Below, piece by piece: positions 51,945 through 61,762 of a stretch of 64,000 nucleotides of DNA (position 1 is the stretch's first letter; each line of letters begins with the position of its first letter). This DNA comes from Hydrogenimonas urashimensis. GTDB taxonomy: Bacteria; Campylobacterota; Campylobacteria; Campylobacterales; Hydrogenimonadaceae. The notes beneath the pieces are model-generated. The model was given only the letters and a program-made list of their open reading frames with translations, was not told the origin of the DNA and did not search any database. The position numbers were made by a program, and so were the translations under genes. The stretch covers positions 2,024,001-2,088,000 of the forward strand of contig NZ_AP023212.1 of assembly GCF_016593255.1 (NCBI RefSeq), read 5' to 3'.

Positions 51945-54584
51945 GTGGAACGACTTTTGGCATTGAGCGCCAGCGCGGGCAGCGGCAAAACCTTCGCGCT
52001 GGTGGCGCGGTATCTGGCGCTGCTCTTCATGGACGCGAAACCTTCGGAGATTCTGGCCATCACCTTCACCAACAAGGCGGCGGGGGAGATGCGGGAGCGG
52101 CTGATGGCTTCGCTGGAGGAGCTTTCCTCGCAGATGGCCGAAGCGATTGCCCGAAGCAGCGGAATGGGCATCGAAGAGATCGAGGCGAAACGGCCCAAGG
52201 TGCTGCGCCGGTTTCTTGCCGGCGATTTGAGGGTGATGACCATCGACAAATTCATCCACCAGGTGCTTAGGAAATTCTGCTGGTATGTGGGTATCGAAAG
52301 CGATTTCGAAATCGCCGCGACACCCACGGAGGAGTTCTTCGGACACTTTCTGCAAAATCTGGATGACAGGCACTACAGGGAGCTGGTCGATTTCGCCCGG
52401 TTTGAGGCACAGAAGCGCCAGAACATCAGCGATTTTTTCGAACTGCTTTACGAAAAAGAGAAGGAGCTCCCGCCTCTTGGATATTCCGTGGAACCCTACA
52501 GTGACCAGGAGGCGATGCGCTGGGCATTGCGGATCAAAGAGTATTTTCAGGATCAGCCTGTCAGCGAGCGGGCAAAAAAGACGATGGATTTCGAAACGAT
52601 CGACGATGTCGTCCACAGCAAATGGTTCGCGAAAAAGAGCCTGAACTACTGGGATTACAAAAAAGTCTACACTCCCGTCGTGGACGAGTGGTTCGCCGAA
52701 CTCAAGCGGGAGGTGGCGGCCTACTACAGGAAAAAAGAGCGCTTTTTCCTGGCGCGGATTTTTGCGCTCTACGATCTTTACAAAGCGAGCAGGAGCGGTT
52801 ATATGCGCCGTTGCGGCCGACTCTACTTCAAAGATATCGAACATCTGGTCTACGAACTGCTGCGTCAGAAGGATTTCACCCAATTTCTCTATTTCCGTCT
52901 CGATGCGCGTATCGGCCATATCCTTTTCGACGAGTTTCAGGACACGTCGGTCACCCAGTATCGGATTTTCGAACCGATCATCGAAGAGATCGCTTCGGGG
53001 GGGAGCGAGCGCACCTTTTTCTACGTGGGCGATACGAAACAGTCGATCTATCGGTTCCGCGGCGGGCAGAAGGCGCTTTTTGACTATGTGGCGAAACGGT
53101 TCCACATCCACGTCGGGCATCTGGATACCAATTACCGTACCGGGGAGGTTATCGTCGATTTCGTCAATCGCACCTTCCCCTACGTGCAGCCACCCCAAAA
53201 AGCGTTTCATAAAGGCGGCTATGTGGAAGTGGCGGAGGGTGAGCCGCTCGAAGAGCTGGCGGCGGTGCTCGGGCGCCTCATCGACGCGGGGGCGGCCGAC
53301 GAATCGATCGCGGTTCTGGTCCACGACAACAAGGAGATTCTGCAGGTTGGGGATATGATCCGGGAGCGCTTTGGCAAAGAGATCGCCACCCACAAGCGGG
53401 CGAAAGTGTCCGAGCAGCCCAGCGCCAAGGCGATGATCGAACTGATGCGTCTTCTTTACGCCCGGTTGCGCGGAAAGGAGGGATCGCTGCATCGGCTCAA
53501 TTTCCTGACGCTGATCGGCCGTCCCTACGATCCGGATTTCGAGGCGGAGATTCCACTGGATCGGCCCGCGAAAATGATCAAAACGATGATGGAACGGTAC
53601 GCTCTTTTTGACGAAGCGGCCATGAAGCTGCTGGAGTTCGCGATTCCGCTGCACGATCTGGTCGAATTCATCCATGAGATCGACCACTATGAAGAGGAGC
53701 TGCCTCCCCGGGAAGTTCGCGGTATCAACGTGCTGACAATCCACAAGTCGAAGGGGTTGGAGTTCGAGCATCTGATCGTGCTCGATCGGCTGGGTCGGTC
53801 GAAATCGGATACCACACCGGTGATTTTCGATTACGAGGGGATCGAGCTCAAAAGAGTCTGGATGAAATTCAAGAACCGCGAAGAGGTCGATGGCGAGTAT
53901 GCCGCCGCTTTGAAGAGGGAGAGATCGCTGGTCGCTGAGGATAGGATGAACAAAATCTATGTCGCTTTCACCCGTGCCAGACGCTCTCTTTTTGTCGTAA
54001 AAAAAGAGAAAGGCTCAATCTTCGACTTTCTCGATTTGAAGCCGCAGACACTCGGAAACTTTTCCGTCGAGGCGATTCGCAAGCCAGCAGAAAAGGAGTC
54101 AGCGCCTTTGACGGTGCATCTTCGCGACTACGGCCGGCAGAATGTGCCGCAGGAGAATCAACGGTACCAGGCGAACGATTTTGAGGCGATCTACCTGGGA
54201 CAGGGGGTCCACTACCTGTTCGAAACGGAAGACGAAGACGCCTTTTTGAACCGGTACGGTGCTCTCTGCGATGTCAAGAAGGCGAAAGAACTGGTCAAAG
54301 CGGGACGCGGCAATATGGAGTATCTGCTGCTGACGGAGGGGAAAGAGATCCACGAACTCCCTTATGTTTTCGAAGGAAAAGAGGGCATCGTCGATCTTTT
54401 TGTCGACCAGGGCGAAAAGGGTGTCATTATCGACTACAAAACGGCAACCCCCCACGACATCCGGAGCTACAAGGAGCAGCTTCTTCGCTACAAGGAGGCG
54501 CTTGAAGCGCTGATGCCAAAGAAAAAAGAAATCGATGCCTATATCTATTTTCTCGATACTCTGAAACTTGTGAAAGTAGGGTAG
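51945..54584 (+). CDS. addA: AddA-like UvrD-type helicase/nuclease
   Basis: 879-residue helicase and nuclease subunit of AddAB. Motif I SASAGSGKTF near residue 9, Ia ITFTNKAAGEMRERL, II FDEFQDTS, III VGDTKQSIYRFRGG, IV NYRTGEVIVDFVN, V LTIHKSKGLEF, VI KIYVAFTRARRSLF. The C-terminal RecB-type nuclease has GIVDLFVDQGEKGVIIDYKTA with catalytic D and D-x-K (key residues in IVDLF and IDYKT). I chose GTG 51945 because AAGGA is six nt upstream; the ATG at 51939 abuts that site. Confidence 0.9.
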   Translation: MERLLALSASAGSGKTFALVARYLALLFMDAKPSEILAITFTNKAAGEMRERLMASLEELSSQMAEAIARSSGMGIEEIEAKRPKVLRRFLAGDLRVMTIDKFIHQVLRKFCWYVGIESDFEIAATPTEEFFGHFLQNLDDRHYRELVDFARFEAQKRQNISDFFELLYEKEKELPPLGYSVEPYSDQEAMRWALRIKEYFQDQPVSERAKKTMDFETIDDVVHSKWFAKKSLNYWDYKKVYTPVVDEWFAELKREVAAYYRKKERFFLARIFALYDLYKASRSGYMRRCGRLYFKDIEHLVYELLRQKDFTQFLYFRLDARIGHILFDEFQDTSVTQYRIFEPIIEEIASGGSERTFFYVGDTKQSIYRFRGGQKALFDYVAKRFHIHVGHLDTNYRTGEVIVDFVNRTFPYVQPPQKAFHKGGYVEVAEGEPLEELAAVLGRLIDAGAADESIAVLVHDNKEILQVGDMIRERFGKEIATHKRAKVSEQPSAKAMIELMRLLYARLRGKEGSLHRLNFLTLIGRPYDPDFEAEIPLDRPAKMIKTMMERYALFDEAAMKLLEFAIPLHDLVEFIHEIDHYEEELPPREVRGINVLTIHKSKGLEFEHLIVLDRLGRSKSDTTPVIFDYEGIELKRVWMKFKNREEVDGEYAAALKRERSLVAEDRMNKIYVAFTRARRSLFVVKKEKGSIFDFLDLKPQTLGNFSVEAIRKPAEKESAPLTVHLRDYGRQNVPQENQRYQANDFEAIYLGQGVHYLFETEDEDAFLNRYGALCDVKKAKELVKAGRGNMEYLLLTEGKEIHELPYVFEGKEGIVDLFVDQGEKGVIIDYKTATPHDIRSYKEQLLRYKEALEALMPKKKEIDAYIYFLDTLKLVKVG

Positions 54585-54667
54585 GAACATCGGAAGGCAG
54601 GAAACGGCGGCGGCATCCTGCCGCTTTTGTCATTCGCCTCGTTCTAACCTTCCCTTAACCCCCGTTG

Positions 54668-54673
54668 TATTAT
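54668..54673 (+). promoter_or_regulatory. -10 box upstream of amrS
   Basis: TATTAT 37 nt before ATG 54710; no clear -35. Confidence 0.4.
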
Positions 54674-54709
54674 GCTGTTTAAAAAGCGATACCATCGAAG
54701 GAGGGCATT

Positions 54710-55735
54710 ATGGCACACGATGCGTGGCTGAGCAAGGAGCTCAAAGAGGGCAAAGTCCTCTGTCTGGCGTGCGGGCACGCCTGCAAACTTGAACCTGGCG
54801 AATACGGCAAATGCGGTGTCCGTGTCAACGAGAACGGAAAACTCAAATCGACGGTTTACGGGCTGGCGGCAGCTGTGCATGTGGATCCTGTCGAAAAGAA
54901 GCCGCTTTTCCATTTTCTGCCCGACACGCCGGTCTTCTCGATCGGTACGGTGGGGTGCAATTTCTGCTGCAAATTCTGCCAGAACTGGGAGATCAGCCAA
55001 CATCCTCAGACCCACAACTATGAGGTATTCGGACAGGACCTGCCGCCACAGCGTATAGTGGAGCTGGCACTGGAGACCGGATCGAAATCGGTTGCCTACA
55101 CCTACAACGAGCCGATCGTCTATTTCGAGTACACCTACGACACCGCGAAACTGGCCAAGGAGAAAGGGCTTAAAAATATCTACGTCACGAGCGGATTCGA
55201 AACCCGCAGGGCGATCGACGAGCTGGCACCCTATGTGGACGCCATGAATATCGATATCAAATATTTCGACGACGAGAATTACCGAAAGATCAGCTGCGCC
55301 CGTCTCAAACCGGTGCTTCAGGCCATCGAATACGCCCACGGGAAGGGAATCTGGATCGAAACGACAACGCTGATCATTCCCGGCATCAACGACAGCGACG
55401 AAGAGCTGCGGCAGATCGCAAAATTCCAGGCCGATCTGAGTCCCGACATGCCGTGGCACATCTCCCGTTTCCATCCCGACTACAAGATGCTCGATCGTCC
55501 CGTCACCCCCATCGAGACGCTGGTGCGTGCCTATGAGATCGGAAAGGAGGCAGGACTCAAATACATCTATGTCGGCAACTATCCCGATGCCGACAGGGAA
55601 TCGACCTATTGTCCCGGCTGCGGCTACAAGGTGATCGAACGGCAGGGCTACATCGGTGAGCGGGTCGTGAACCACCTGGATGAAGAGGGCAACTGCCCGA
55701 AATGCCACACACATATCGCAGGCGTATGGAAGTAG
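54710..55735 (+). CDS. amrS: AmmeMemoRadiSam-type radical SAM protein AmrS
   Basis: A 341-residue radical SAM enzyme of the AmmeMemoRadiSam group (related to pyruvate formate-lyase activating enzymes). The [4Fe-4S] motif is CNFCCKFC in GTVGCNFCCKFCQNW, that is CxxxCxxC. An N-terminal CLACGHACKL plus KCGV and a C-terminal pair CPGCGYK/CPKCHTH may bind zinc or another cluster. The partners AmmeMemo and Memo are not in the window. Biological substrate unknown. GAAGGAGG precedes the ATG. Confidence 0.92.
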   Translation: MAHDAWLSKELKEGKVLCLACGHACKLEPGEYGKCGVRVNENGKLKSTVYGLAAAVHVDPVEKKPLFHFLPDTPVFSIGTVGCNFCCKFCQNWEISQHPQTHNYEVFGQDLPPQRIVELALETGSKSVAYTYNEPIVYFEYTYDTAKLAKEKGLKNIYVTSGFETRRAIDELAPYVDAMNIDIKYFDDENYRKISCARLKPVLQAIEYAHGKGIWIETTTLIIPGINDSDEELRQIAKFQADLSPDMPWHISRFHPDYKMLDRPVTPIETLVRAYEIGKEAGLKYIYVGNYPDADRESTYCPGCGYKVIERQGYIGERVVNHLDEEGNCPKCHTHIAGVWK

Positions 55736-56105
55736 AGCCTGCAGCCATAAAAATACACAAAACATAATAGATCCGATCGACTGTTCACAAAAAATTACCC
55801 AAACGGTTGGAAAATTCGGGAAGTTTCTCTCTATTCTTCCCGAATCGCCTCCTTTTTGACGAAATATCCTCTTTTTTCTTCTTTTTTTTCAACACTAATT
55901 GGCAAAACTGCCGATATTAAAAACAGACGCTATCCATCATATGCCCCCGCAACTGCCCGGCAACCGGCACATGATGTGTGACGTCATACACACAACAGGC
56001 GGAAGCGGCAGCGCGTAAACGGGATGTTGCCTGTTTGAGATTCGTGTTTTTGGATAGCTGGGGTCGAATTGAGCCTCTTGTAACTTGTTTGGAAAAAGGT
56101 CGTCG
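55736..56105. other. 370-nt intergenic region with near-palindrome
   Basis: No gene is supported here. It holds an AT-rich stretch (about 55840-55920) and the 8-bp palindrome TGACGTCA at 55979-55986, flanked by TGTG on the left and TACACA on the right, giving an imperfect dyad of about 18 bp. This could be an operator for the HD-GYP regulator gene downstream, about 120 nt away. Confidence 0.4.
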
Positions 56106-57902
56106 TTGGAACTCGAAAACCCTCTGGAGTCGTGTACCGTTTTGTATGTCGAAGACGAAAAGGAGATCCGTAATTACGTGATCCCGTTTCTAGGGCCCCG
56201 CGTCAAGACGCTATGGGTGGCTGAAAACGGAGAAGAGGGGCTAAGGCTCTACGAAAGGCATCGACCCGACATCATTGTCACCGACCTTAAAATGCCCCGG
56301 ATGGACGGTATCGAAATGTCCAAGACCATCCGCGACGAAGATCGGGACACCCCGATCGTGCTGACCGCCTCCTACAGCGATCAGCACCACCTTTTCGCCG
56401 CAATCGAAGCGAAAATCACCTCCTTTTTGCGCAAGCCGGTCAAAATCAACGAACTGCTGCGCACCGTGGAGGATCTGGCCAAGAAGATCACCTACGAGCG
56501 GGCCCAGAGACAGGTTCAGGCGACGATGGCGCAGCACTATCTGGCAATCGAAGAGGAGGCGCTGCTGATCTACATCGATCAGGGCGGCCATATCAAGAAG
56601 ATCAACGACCAGATGGCGATGCGGCTCAATTACCGGCTCGATCTGCTGGAGGGGGAGCCTTTTGAAAGCATTCTCTACAAAGGAAGCGATTTCGCCCGCT
56701 ACAAATCGCTCTTCGAGGCAATCGAAGGAGGAGACAGCTGGCATGGGGAGATCCATCTGATCACCCAGTGCGACATGGAGCTGATATTCAAGGCGACACT
56801 GATTCCGCTCTACGATGTCGACAAGCCGGGATACCAGTTCATGATGCTTCTTGAGGATATCACCGAACTGATCAACTACCGAAGAATCATCAAGAACGAG
56901 CTCGACGAAACACAGGATACGCTGCAGGAGAAGATCCATTTCCTCGAACAGTATCAAAACGCCATCAACGAAGGTACGGCGATCTGCCGCTTCTCGGAAG
57001 ACGGCACGATCCTCAAAACCGACTCGCGGTTCGACCATATTTTCGGCTTCAGGAAGAATGAACTGAAGCAGCGATCCTTCTATCAGCTCTGCCCCAATAT
57101 GGAGTCGGTTCTCAAACGGGATGTGGCCGAGGCGGTGAAGCAGCGCAGTGTACTGCGCGAGAGGATCCGCTGCCAGGACAAGTACAACCAGCTTCACGTG
57201 GCAGACTCCGTCTTCATCCCCATCTATAAACTCAACGGGGAGATCGAGGAGATCATCAGCATTCACAACGATATCACCGATATCATCAAGCTCAACGAAG
57301 AGATCAAAAATACCCAAAAAGAGCTGCTCTACATCCTCGGCGAAGTGGCGGAGAGCCGATCGCGGGAGACAGGACACCACGTCAAGCGTGTCGCCGAGTA
57401 CAGTCGCGTGCTCGGAGAGCTCGCCGGGCTCAGCGAGAAGGAGGTGGAGCTTCTCTCCGTCGTCGCCCCGATGCACGATGTGGGCAAGATCGCCATACCC
57501 GACAGGATTCTTCTCAAACCCGACAATCTCACCCCCGAAGAGTTCGAGATCATGAAACGCCATACCCTCATCGGCGGCGAGCTCTTCGGCCACTCGGAAC
57601 GCCCCTTCATGAAAGCCGCGCGCATCGTGGCGCTGGAACACCATGAAAATTACGACGGAACGGGATATCCCAACGGAAAAAAAGGGGAGGAGATCCATAT
57701 CTTCGGCCGCATCGTCGCCATCGCCGACGTTTTCGATGCACTGAGCATGAACCGTATCTACAAGAAAAGCTGGCCTCCCCGGGAGATCATGGAGTATCTT
57801 GAAAAAGAGCGGGGAAAAAAGTTCGATCCCCGACTGCTCGATCTGTTTCTTAAAAACATTGATCTCTTTTTTGCCATTCGACAGCGTCTCGACAACAACT
57901 GA
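56106..57902 (+). CDS. Response regulator with PAS and HD-GYP phosphodiesterase domain
   Basis: 598 residues. Receiver domain (about 10-125) with acidic EDEKE, phospho-Asp in DIIVTDLKMP, and Lys before Pro (LRKPV). Two PAS-like regions follow (about 150-270 and 290-400). The HD-GYP domain (about 405-598) is intact: GHHVKRVAEYS, MHDVGKIAIPD, HHENYDGTGYPNG, and ADVFDAL. It would hydrolyse c-di-GMP. I prefer TTG 56106 (AAGG six nt upstream) to TTG 56085. It converges with a GGDEF regulator 39 nt away. Confidence 0.92.
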   Translation: MELENPLESCTVLYVEDEKEIRNYVIPFLGPRVKTLWVAENGEEGLRLYERHRPDIIVTDLKMPRMDGIEMSKTIRDEDRDTPIVLTASYSDQHHLFAAIEAKITSFLRKPVKINELLRTVEDLAKKITYERAQRQVQATMAQHYLAIEEEALLIYIDQGGHIKKINDQMAMRLNYRLDLLEGEPFESILYKGSDFARYKSLFEAIEGGDSWHGEIHLITQCDMELIFKATLIPLYDVDKPGYQFMMLLEDITELINYRRIIKNELDETQDTLQEKIHFLEQYQNAINEGTAICRFSEDGTILKTDSRFDHIFGFRKNELKQRSFYQLCPNMESVLKRDVAEAVKQRSVLRERIRCQDKYNQLHVADSVFIPIYKLNGEIEEIISIHNDITDIIKLNEEIKNTQKELLYILGEVAESRSRETGHHVKRVAEYSRVLGELAGLSEKEVELLSVVAPMHDVGKIAIPDRILLKPDNLTPEEFEIMKRHTLIGGELFGHSERPFMKAARIVALEHHENYDGTGYPNGKKGEEIHIFGRIVAIADVFDALSMNRIYKKSWPPREIMEYLEKERGKKFDPRLLDLFLKNIDLFFAIRQRLDNN

Positions 57903-57941
57903 TACGAAACAGGAAGCAAAAAGTGCGGCCGCGCTTCGCTC

Positions 57942-59720
57942 TCAATAGCAGATGCGGTTGCGTCCCTGCCGTTTCGCTTCGTACATTTTGGCGTCGGCCC
58001 TGCTGATGAGCGTGTCGAAGGATTCGCCCGGAATCCACTCCGTTGCCCCGAAACTTGCCGTGACAGGGAGCGGAATGTCCCCGTTGCGCTGCTCGATGCA
58101 TTGACGAAGCTTCTGGGCGAGGTGGACCGCGTCACCCAGAGCCGTTTCTGGAAGCAGAATCAAGAACTCCTCCCCTCCCCACCGTATCAGTGTGTCTGTG
58201 CTGCGCAGCGAGGATTTGATCGATCGGGACGTTTGGGTCAGTACCTTGTCACCCATTGCATGGCCATAGGTGTCGTTGATCTTTTTGAAATTGTCGATAT
58301 CGAAAAAGAGAATCGAAAATCTCTTGCCGTACCGTCTCGCCCGATCGATTTCCGCCTCCAGCAGCTCCATACCCCTGTGGCGGTTGACCGTGCCTGTGAG
58401 ATTGTCCGTGTGTGCCATCGTGTCCAGCTTCTGTATGAGCCGATCCCGCTCCATCCTCGTGCGAATGGAGTCGAGGGCGAAACTGAGGGTTTCGGCGATT
58501 TTCTCCCATAGCTCCAGCTCCTCTTTTTCGAAGAAGTGGGGCTGTTTGAACATGAGCGTGAGGATATTTTCGGATGAGAGTGTCATATCCTGCAGGGGTA
58601 TGGAGACAAGAGAGTGGATAGCGTTGTCAATGAAAGTGCGTTTGAAAGAGGATTCCGCCAGCTGGGAAAGATCGTCAAGGAAAACCGTTTTACGGTGTTT
58701 TGCCGCCAGATAGCAGGGAAGCTGACGGCTTGCCTCCCCATCTTTTCCGTGGTCGGTGACGCCCTTCAAGAGCCGGAGGGTCTCTTTGGGTAGATCGTGG
58801 GTATGGAAAACCAGTTCAAGACCCTTTTCTTTGACGAAAAGGCATCCCTGGATATTGGCATCGATGGCGGGAATTCTGTCGAGAATCCTCTGCAGAAAAG
58901 TTTCGAAGTCCCCGGAGCGCATCGCCTCATGGCTGATATCGGTATGAAACCGCATCAGGGATTTGAGATAGCTTTCCTTTTTCAGCTGTTTCTTTGTCTG
59001 CCTGTGGGCCTGCAGAAGCGATTCGACGGGATACCACTCGGTCATATACGTTTCCGCCTCACCGTTCGCAATCTGCTTGCCGAAACCGCTCAGGATTGTT
59101 GTGCCGCCCTCTCTTTTTCTAAAAACGCCGTGACAACTTTCCACTCTGCCGAATCGTTTCAAATGCGACAGAAAGGGGAACGTTTCGCTCCGCCGCGTCC
59201 CTTTGGGGGAGAGGATGATCGACGAAAGCGGCAAGGCCAGAAGCTCCTCTCTTGAATAGCCGAGATAATCGGCGAAAGAGGTGCCGATATCTTCGATTCT
59301 GGCGTCGGACGAAATTTTAAGAGAGTAGATGGTCTCATCGAAAAAGTTGAAACTTTCGCGTATGGGCCGCAGGAGCTTTTCGGGAGGGGACTCCTTGAAA
59401 AGATAGTGGGTGACACCCTTTTTGACGGCATCGGTGACAAAGGGAATGTCATCGATCGTCACGGTAAGAAAAATTGGGCACCGGGGCTTTGCTTTCTTGA
59501 TTTTCTCGATAAATTCGAGACCGTCCATCTCCGGAAGCGAGAAATCGGTGACGATGGCGTCGGCGTCGAAATTTCTGAAAAGCTCCAGACCCTCTTTGCC
59601 GCTTTTTGCGATACGCACGATGTCGATATGCTCCTGCAGCAGCGCACCGATGCGCCCACGAATGGTTTCGTCATCTTCGATATAGACAATACGAATTGGT
59701 AGTTTTTGTTTTTCTTTCAA
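57942..59720 (-). CDS. Response regulator with PAS/GAF and active GGDEF domain
   Basis: A 592-residue diguanylate cyclase. Receiver domain (about 8-125) with IEDDE and phospho-Asp in AIVTDFSLPEMDG. A PAS-like region (about 130-235) and a GAF-like region (about 255-415) follow. The GGDEF domain (about 425-592) has active GGEEF and an upstream inhibitory site RSTD, five residues before it. TTG 59720 with GGGGAG six nt upstream is preferred over TTG 59744. TATAAT on the minus strand at 59776-59781 is the likely -10. Confidence 0.92.
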   Translation of the reverse strand: MKEKQKLPIRIVYIEDDETIRGRIGALLQEHIDIVRIAKSGKEGLELFRNFDADAIVTDFSLPEMDGLEFIEKIKKAKPRCPIFLTVTIDDIPFVTDAVKKGVTHYLFKESPPEKLLRPIRESFNFFDETIYSLKISSDARIEDIGTSFADYLGYSREELLALPLSSIILSPKGTRRSETFPFLSHLKRFGRVESCHGVFRKREGGTTILSGFGKQIANGEAETYMTEWYPVESLLQAHRQTKKQLKKESYLKSLMRFHTDISHEAMRSGDFETFLQRILDRIPAIDANIQGCLFVKEKGLELVFHTHDLPKETLRLLKGVTDHGKDGEASRQLPCYLAAKHRKTVFLDDLSQLAESSFKRTFIDNAIHSLVSIPLQDMTLSSENILTLMFKQPHFFEKEELELWEKIAETLSFALDSIRTRMERDRLIQKLDTMAHTDNLTGTVNRHRGMELLEAEIDRARRYGKRFSILFFDIDNFKKINDTYGHAMGDKVLTQTSRSIKSSLRSTDTLIRWGGEEFLILLPETALGDAVHLAQKLRQCIEQRNGDIPLPVTASFGATEWIPGESFDTLISRADAKMYEAKRQGRNRICY

Positions 59721-59775
59721 AAAAATCTCCCCACCCAGCGACAAGTGCCGAAAGTTATAATAAATAATAACATAA

Positions 59776-59781
59776 ATTATA
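59776..59781 (-). promoter_or_regulatory. -10 box of the GGDEF regulator gene
   Basis: TATAAT on the minus strand preceded by TG one base away (extended -10 style), 55 nt before the start codon. Confidence 0.5.
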
Positions 59782-59908
59782 CAAAAAACGATTTATTCGG
59801 CAACAGATGTTTCACCCGATGTCAAAATCCGGGCCTCGGCTGGAAATGACGTCTATTCAAATGGTAAAATAGGTTCGTCACTATAAAACCCATCCCAAAA
59901 ACCGGTGC

Positions 59909-61762
59909 ATGGCCACGAAAAGCGGGAAACACTACGCAGCCGGCAAGAGGGTTTGGCAAAGGCCGCTTTTGAAAAAAATTCTCAAACAGGTATTCGGCCA
60001 TACCGGTTTCCGTCCGTTCCAGCAGGAAGCGGTGGAGGCCGTGATGGCGAACCGCGATCTCTTGATGATTCTGCCTACCGGTGGCGGAAAATCGCTCTGT
60101 TACCAGTTGCCGGCTCTGATGAAAGAGGGGGTGACAGTCGTCGTTTCGCCGCTGCTGGCACTGATGCACGATCAGGTCAGGGCGTTGAAGCTGCAGGGCG
60201 TCGAGGCGGAGATGATCGGATCGATGCAGACTCCAGAAGAGATCGGCACGGTGATCGCGAAACTTCGCGAAGGCGAAGTGAAACTTCTTTATATCGCTCC
60301 CGAACGCTTTTTTGCCCCCGGCTTTCTTAAGCTGCTCAAATCGATCCAAATCGCGATGTTCGTCATCGACGAAGCGCACTGCGTCAGCGAATGGGGACAC
60401 GAATTCCGCGAAGATTACCGGCGGCTCGGAGTCCTCAAAGAGTATTTTCCGAATACGCCCGTCGCGGCTTTCACGGCCACAGCCACTCCCGAAGTGGAGA
60501 GTGACATTCTCCTGCAGCTGGGTCTTAATGAACCGGTGCGCCTGCGCGGGTCGGTCTACAGGAACAACCTGCTGATCCGCGCGGAACCGCGCCGGGGGGA
60601 CGGCAGAGGGCAGCTTGTCGATTTTCTAAGAAGATACCGGGGAGAGAGCGGCATCGTCTATACCTTTACCCGCAATGCCGCCGAGAAGCTGGCCGATTAT
60701 CTGAACCGACAGGGTTTCAGGGCGAAGGCGTACCATGCGGGATTGACGAAGAGGCTGCGCCGTGAGGCCTACCACGCATTCGTCCACGACGAGATCGACG
60801 TGGTCGTCGCTACGGTGGCTTTCGGCATGGGAATCGACAAATCGAACATCCGCTATGTCGTCCATACCCGCATGCCCAAGACGCTTGAAAACTACTACCA
60901 GGAGATCGGACGTGCTGGGCGGGACGGCCTGCCCGCCGAAACCCTGCTTCTTTACAGTGCCGCCGATGCGGCACAGCGTGCCTCGCTGCTGGAGGAGCTG
61001 CCGGAGGGTCCCTACCGGCAAAACGCCTACAACAAGCTCGAAAAGATGATCGGGTTCTGTCGGAGCGAATCGTGCCGGCACGGACAGATTGCGGACTATT
61101 TTGCCGAGCGGATGGAAGCGTGCGGCGAGCGGTGCGACAACTGCATGGGCGACGCCGAGCACATCGACGTGACAGAAGACGCGCGGAAATTTCTCTCCGC
61201 TCTCTACCGGACGCGGCAGCGTTTCGGCAAAAGCCATCTGATCGATCTTCTGCGGGGCGCAGAAAACAGAAAGATCATGCAGTTCGGACACGAGAAGCTC
61301 TCGGTCTACGGCATCGGAAAGGAGCGAAGCAGAGGGGAGTGGGAGGCGATCGTCGAGCGGCTGATGGAGCTCGGGGCACTGGCGAGGGGGCAACACAGGA
61401 GTCTCCTCCTAACCCCCGTGGGAGCGGAGATTCTGAAAGGAAAGGGGCGCGTAAAGATTCGCTCCGACCGGCTTCGGGTGAAAGAGCGAAAGAGAAAACC
61501 CCCGCGGTCGGTGCCTGCGGATATCGTGTACGATAAGGCGATTTTCGATAGACTTAGAGCATTGCGCAAAGAGATCGCCGCAAAAGAGGGTGTGCCGGCC
61601 TATATCGTTTTCGCGGATAGGACCCTTGCGCTGATGGCTGCCCTGCTGCCGGTGACACGGAATGAGATGCTTGGGATCAACGGTGTGGGAGAGGTCAAGT
61701 TCGAACGGTACGGCGAAGAGTTTTTAACGCTACTGAAGGAGTTGTCAAATGGCGAATTGTGA
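59909..61762 (+). CDS. recQ: ATP-dependent DNA helicase RecQ
   Basis: A 617-residue 3'-5' helicase for recombination and fork repair. Motif I LPTGGGKSLCYQ, DEAH box VIDEAHCVSEWGH, FTATATPEV, motif V GMGIDKSNIRYVVHTRMP, motif VI QEIGRAGRDG. The RecQ zinc site is CRSESCRHG plus CGERCDNC. A winged helix and a C-terminal HRDC-like segment (about 530-617) complete the usual bacterial layout. No strong ribosome site at ATG 59909; TAAAAT at 59865-59870 may be its -10. Overlaps the next small gene by 14 nt. Confidence 0.95.
   Translation: MATKSGKHYAAGKRVWQRPLLKKILKQVFGHTGFRPFQQEAVEAVMANRDLLMILPTGGGKSLCYQLPALMKEGVTVVVSPLLALMHDQVRALKLQGVEAEMIGSMQTPEEIGTVIAKLREGEVKLLYIAPERFFAPGFLKLLKSIQIAMFVIDEAHCVSEWGHEFREDYRRLGVLKEYFPNTPVAAFTATATPEVESDILLQLGLNEPVRLRGSVYRNNLLIRAEPRRGDGRGQLVDFLRRYRGESGIVYTFTRNAAEKLADYLNRQGFRAKAYHAGLTKRLRREAYHAFVHDEIDVVVATVAFGMGIDKSNIRYVVHTRMPKTLENYYQEIGRAGRDGLPAETLLLYSAADAAQRASLLEELPEGPYRQNAYNKLEKMIGFCRSESCRHGQIADYFAERMEACGERCDNCMGDAEHIDVTEDARKFLSALYRTRQRFGKSHLIDLLRGAENRKIMQFGHEKLSVYGIGKERSRGEWEAIVERLMELGALARGQHRSLLLTPVGAEILKGKGRVKIRSDRLRVKERKRKPPRSVPADIVYDKAIFDRLRALRKEIAAKEGVPAYIVFADRTLALMAALLPVTRNEMLGINGVGEVKFERYGEEFLTLLKELSNGEL

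Noticed and set aside
51786-53771. 661-codon frame antisense to addA
   Set aside because: Lies opposite a helicase with all motifs; the antisense product has no recognisable domain.
56241-57698. 485-codon frame antisense to the HD-GYP gene
   Set aside because: Mirror of a gene with intact receiver and HD-GYP motifs.
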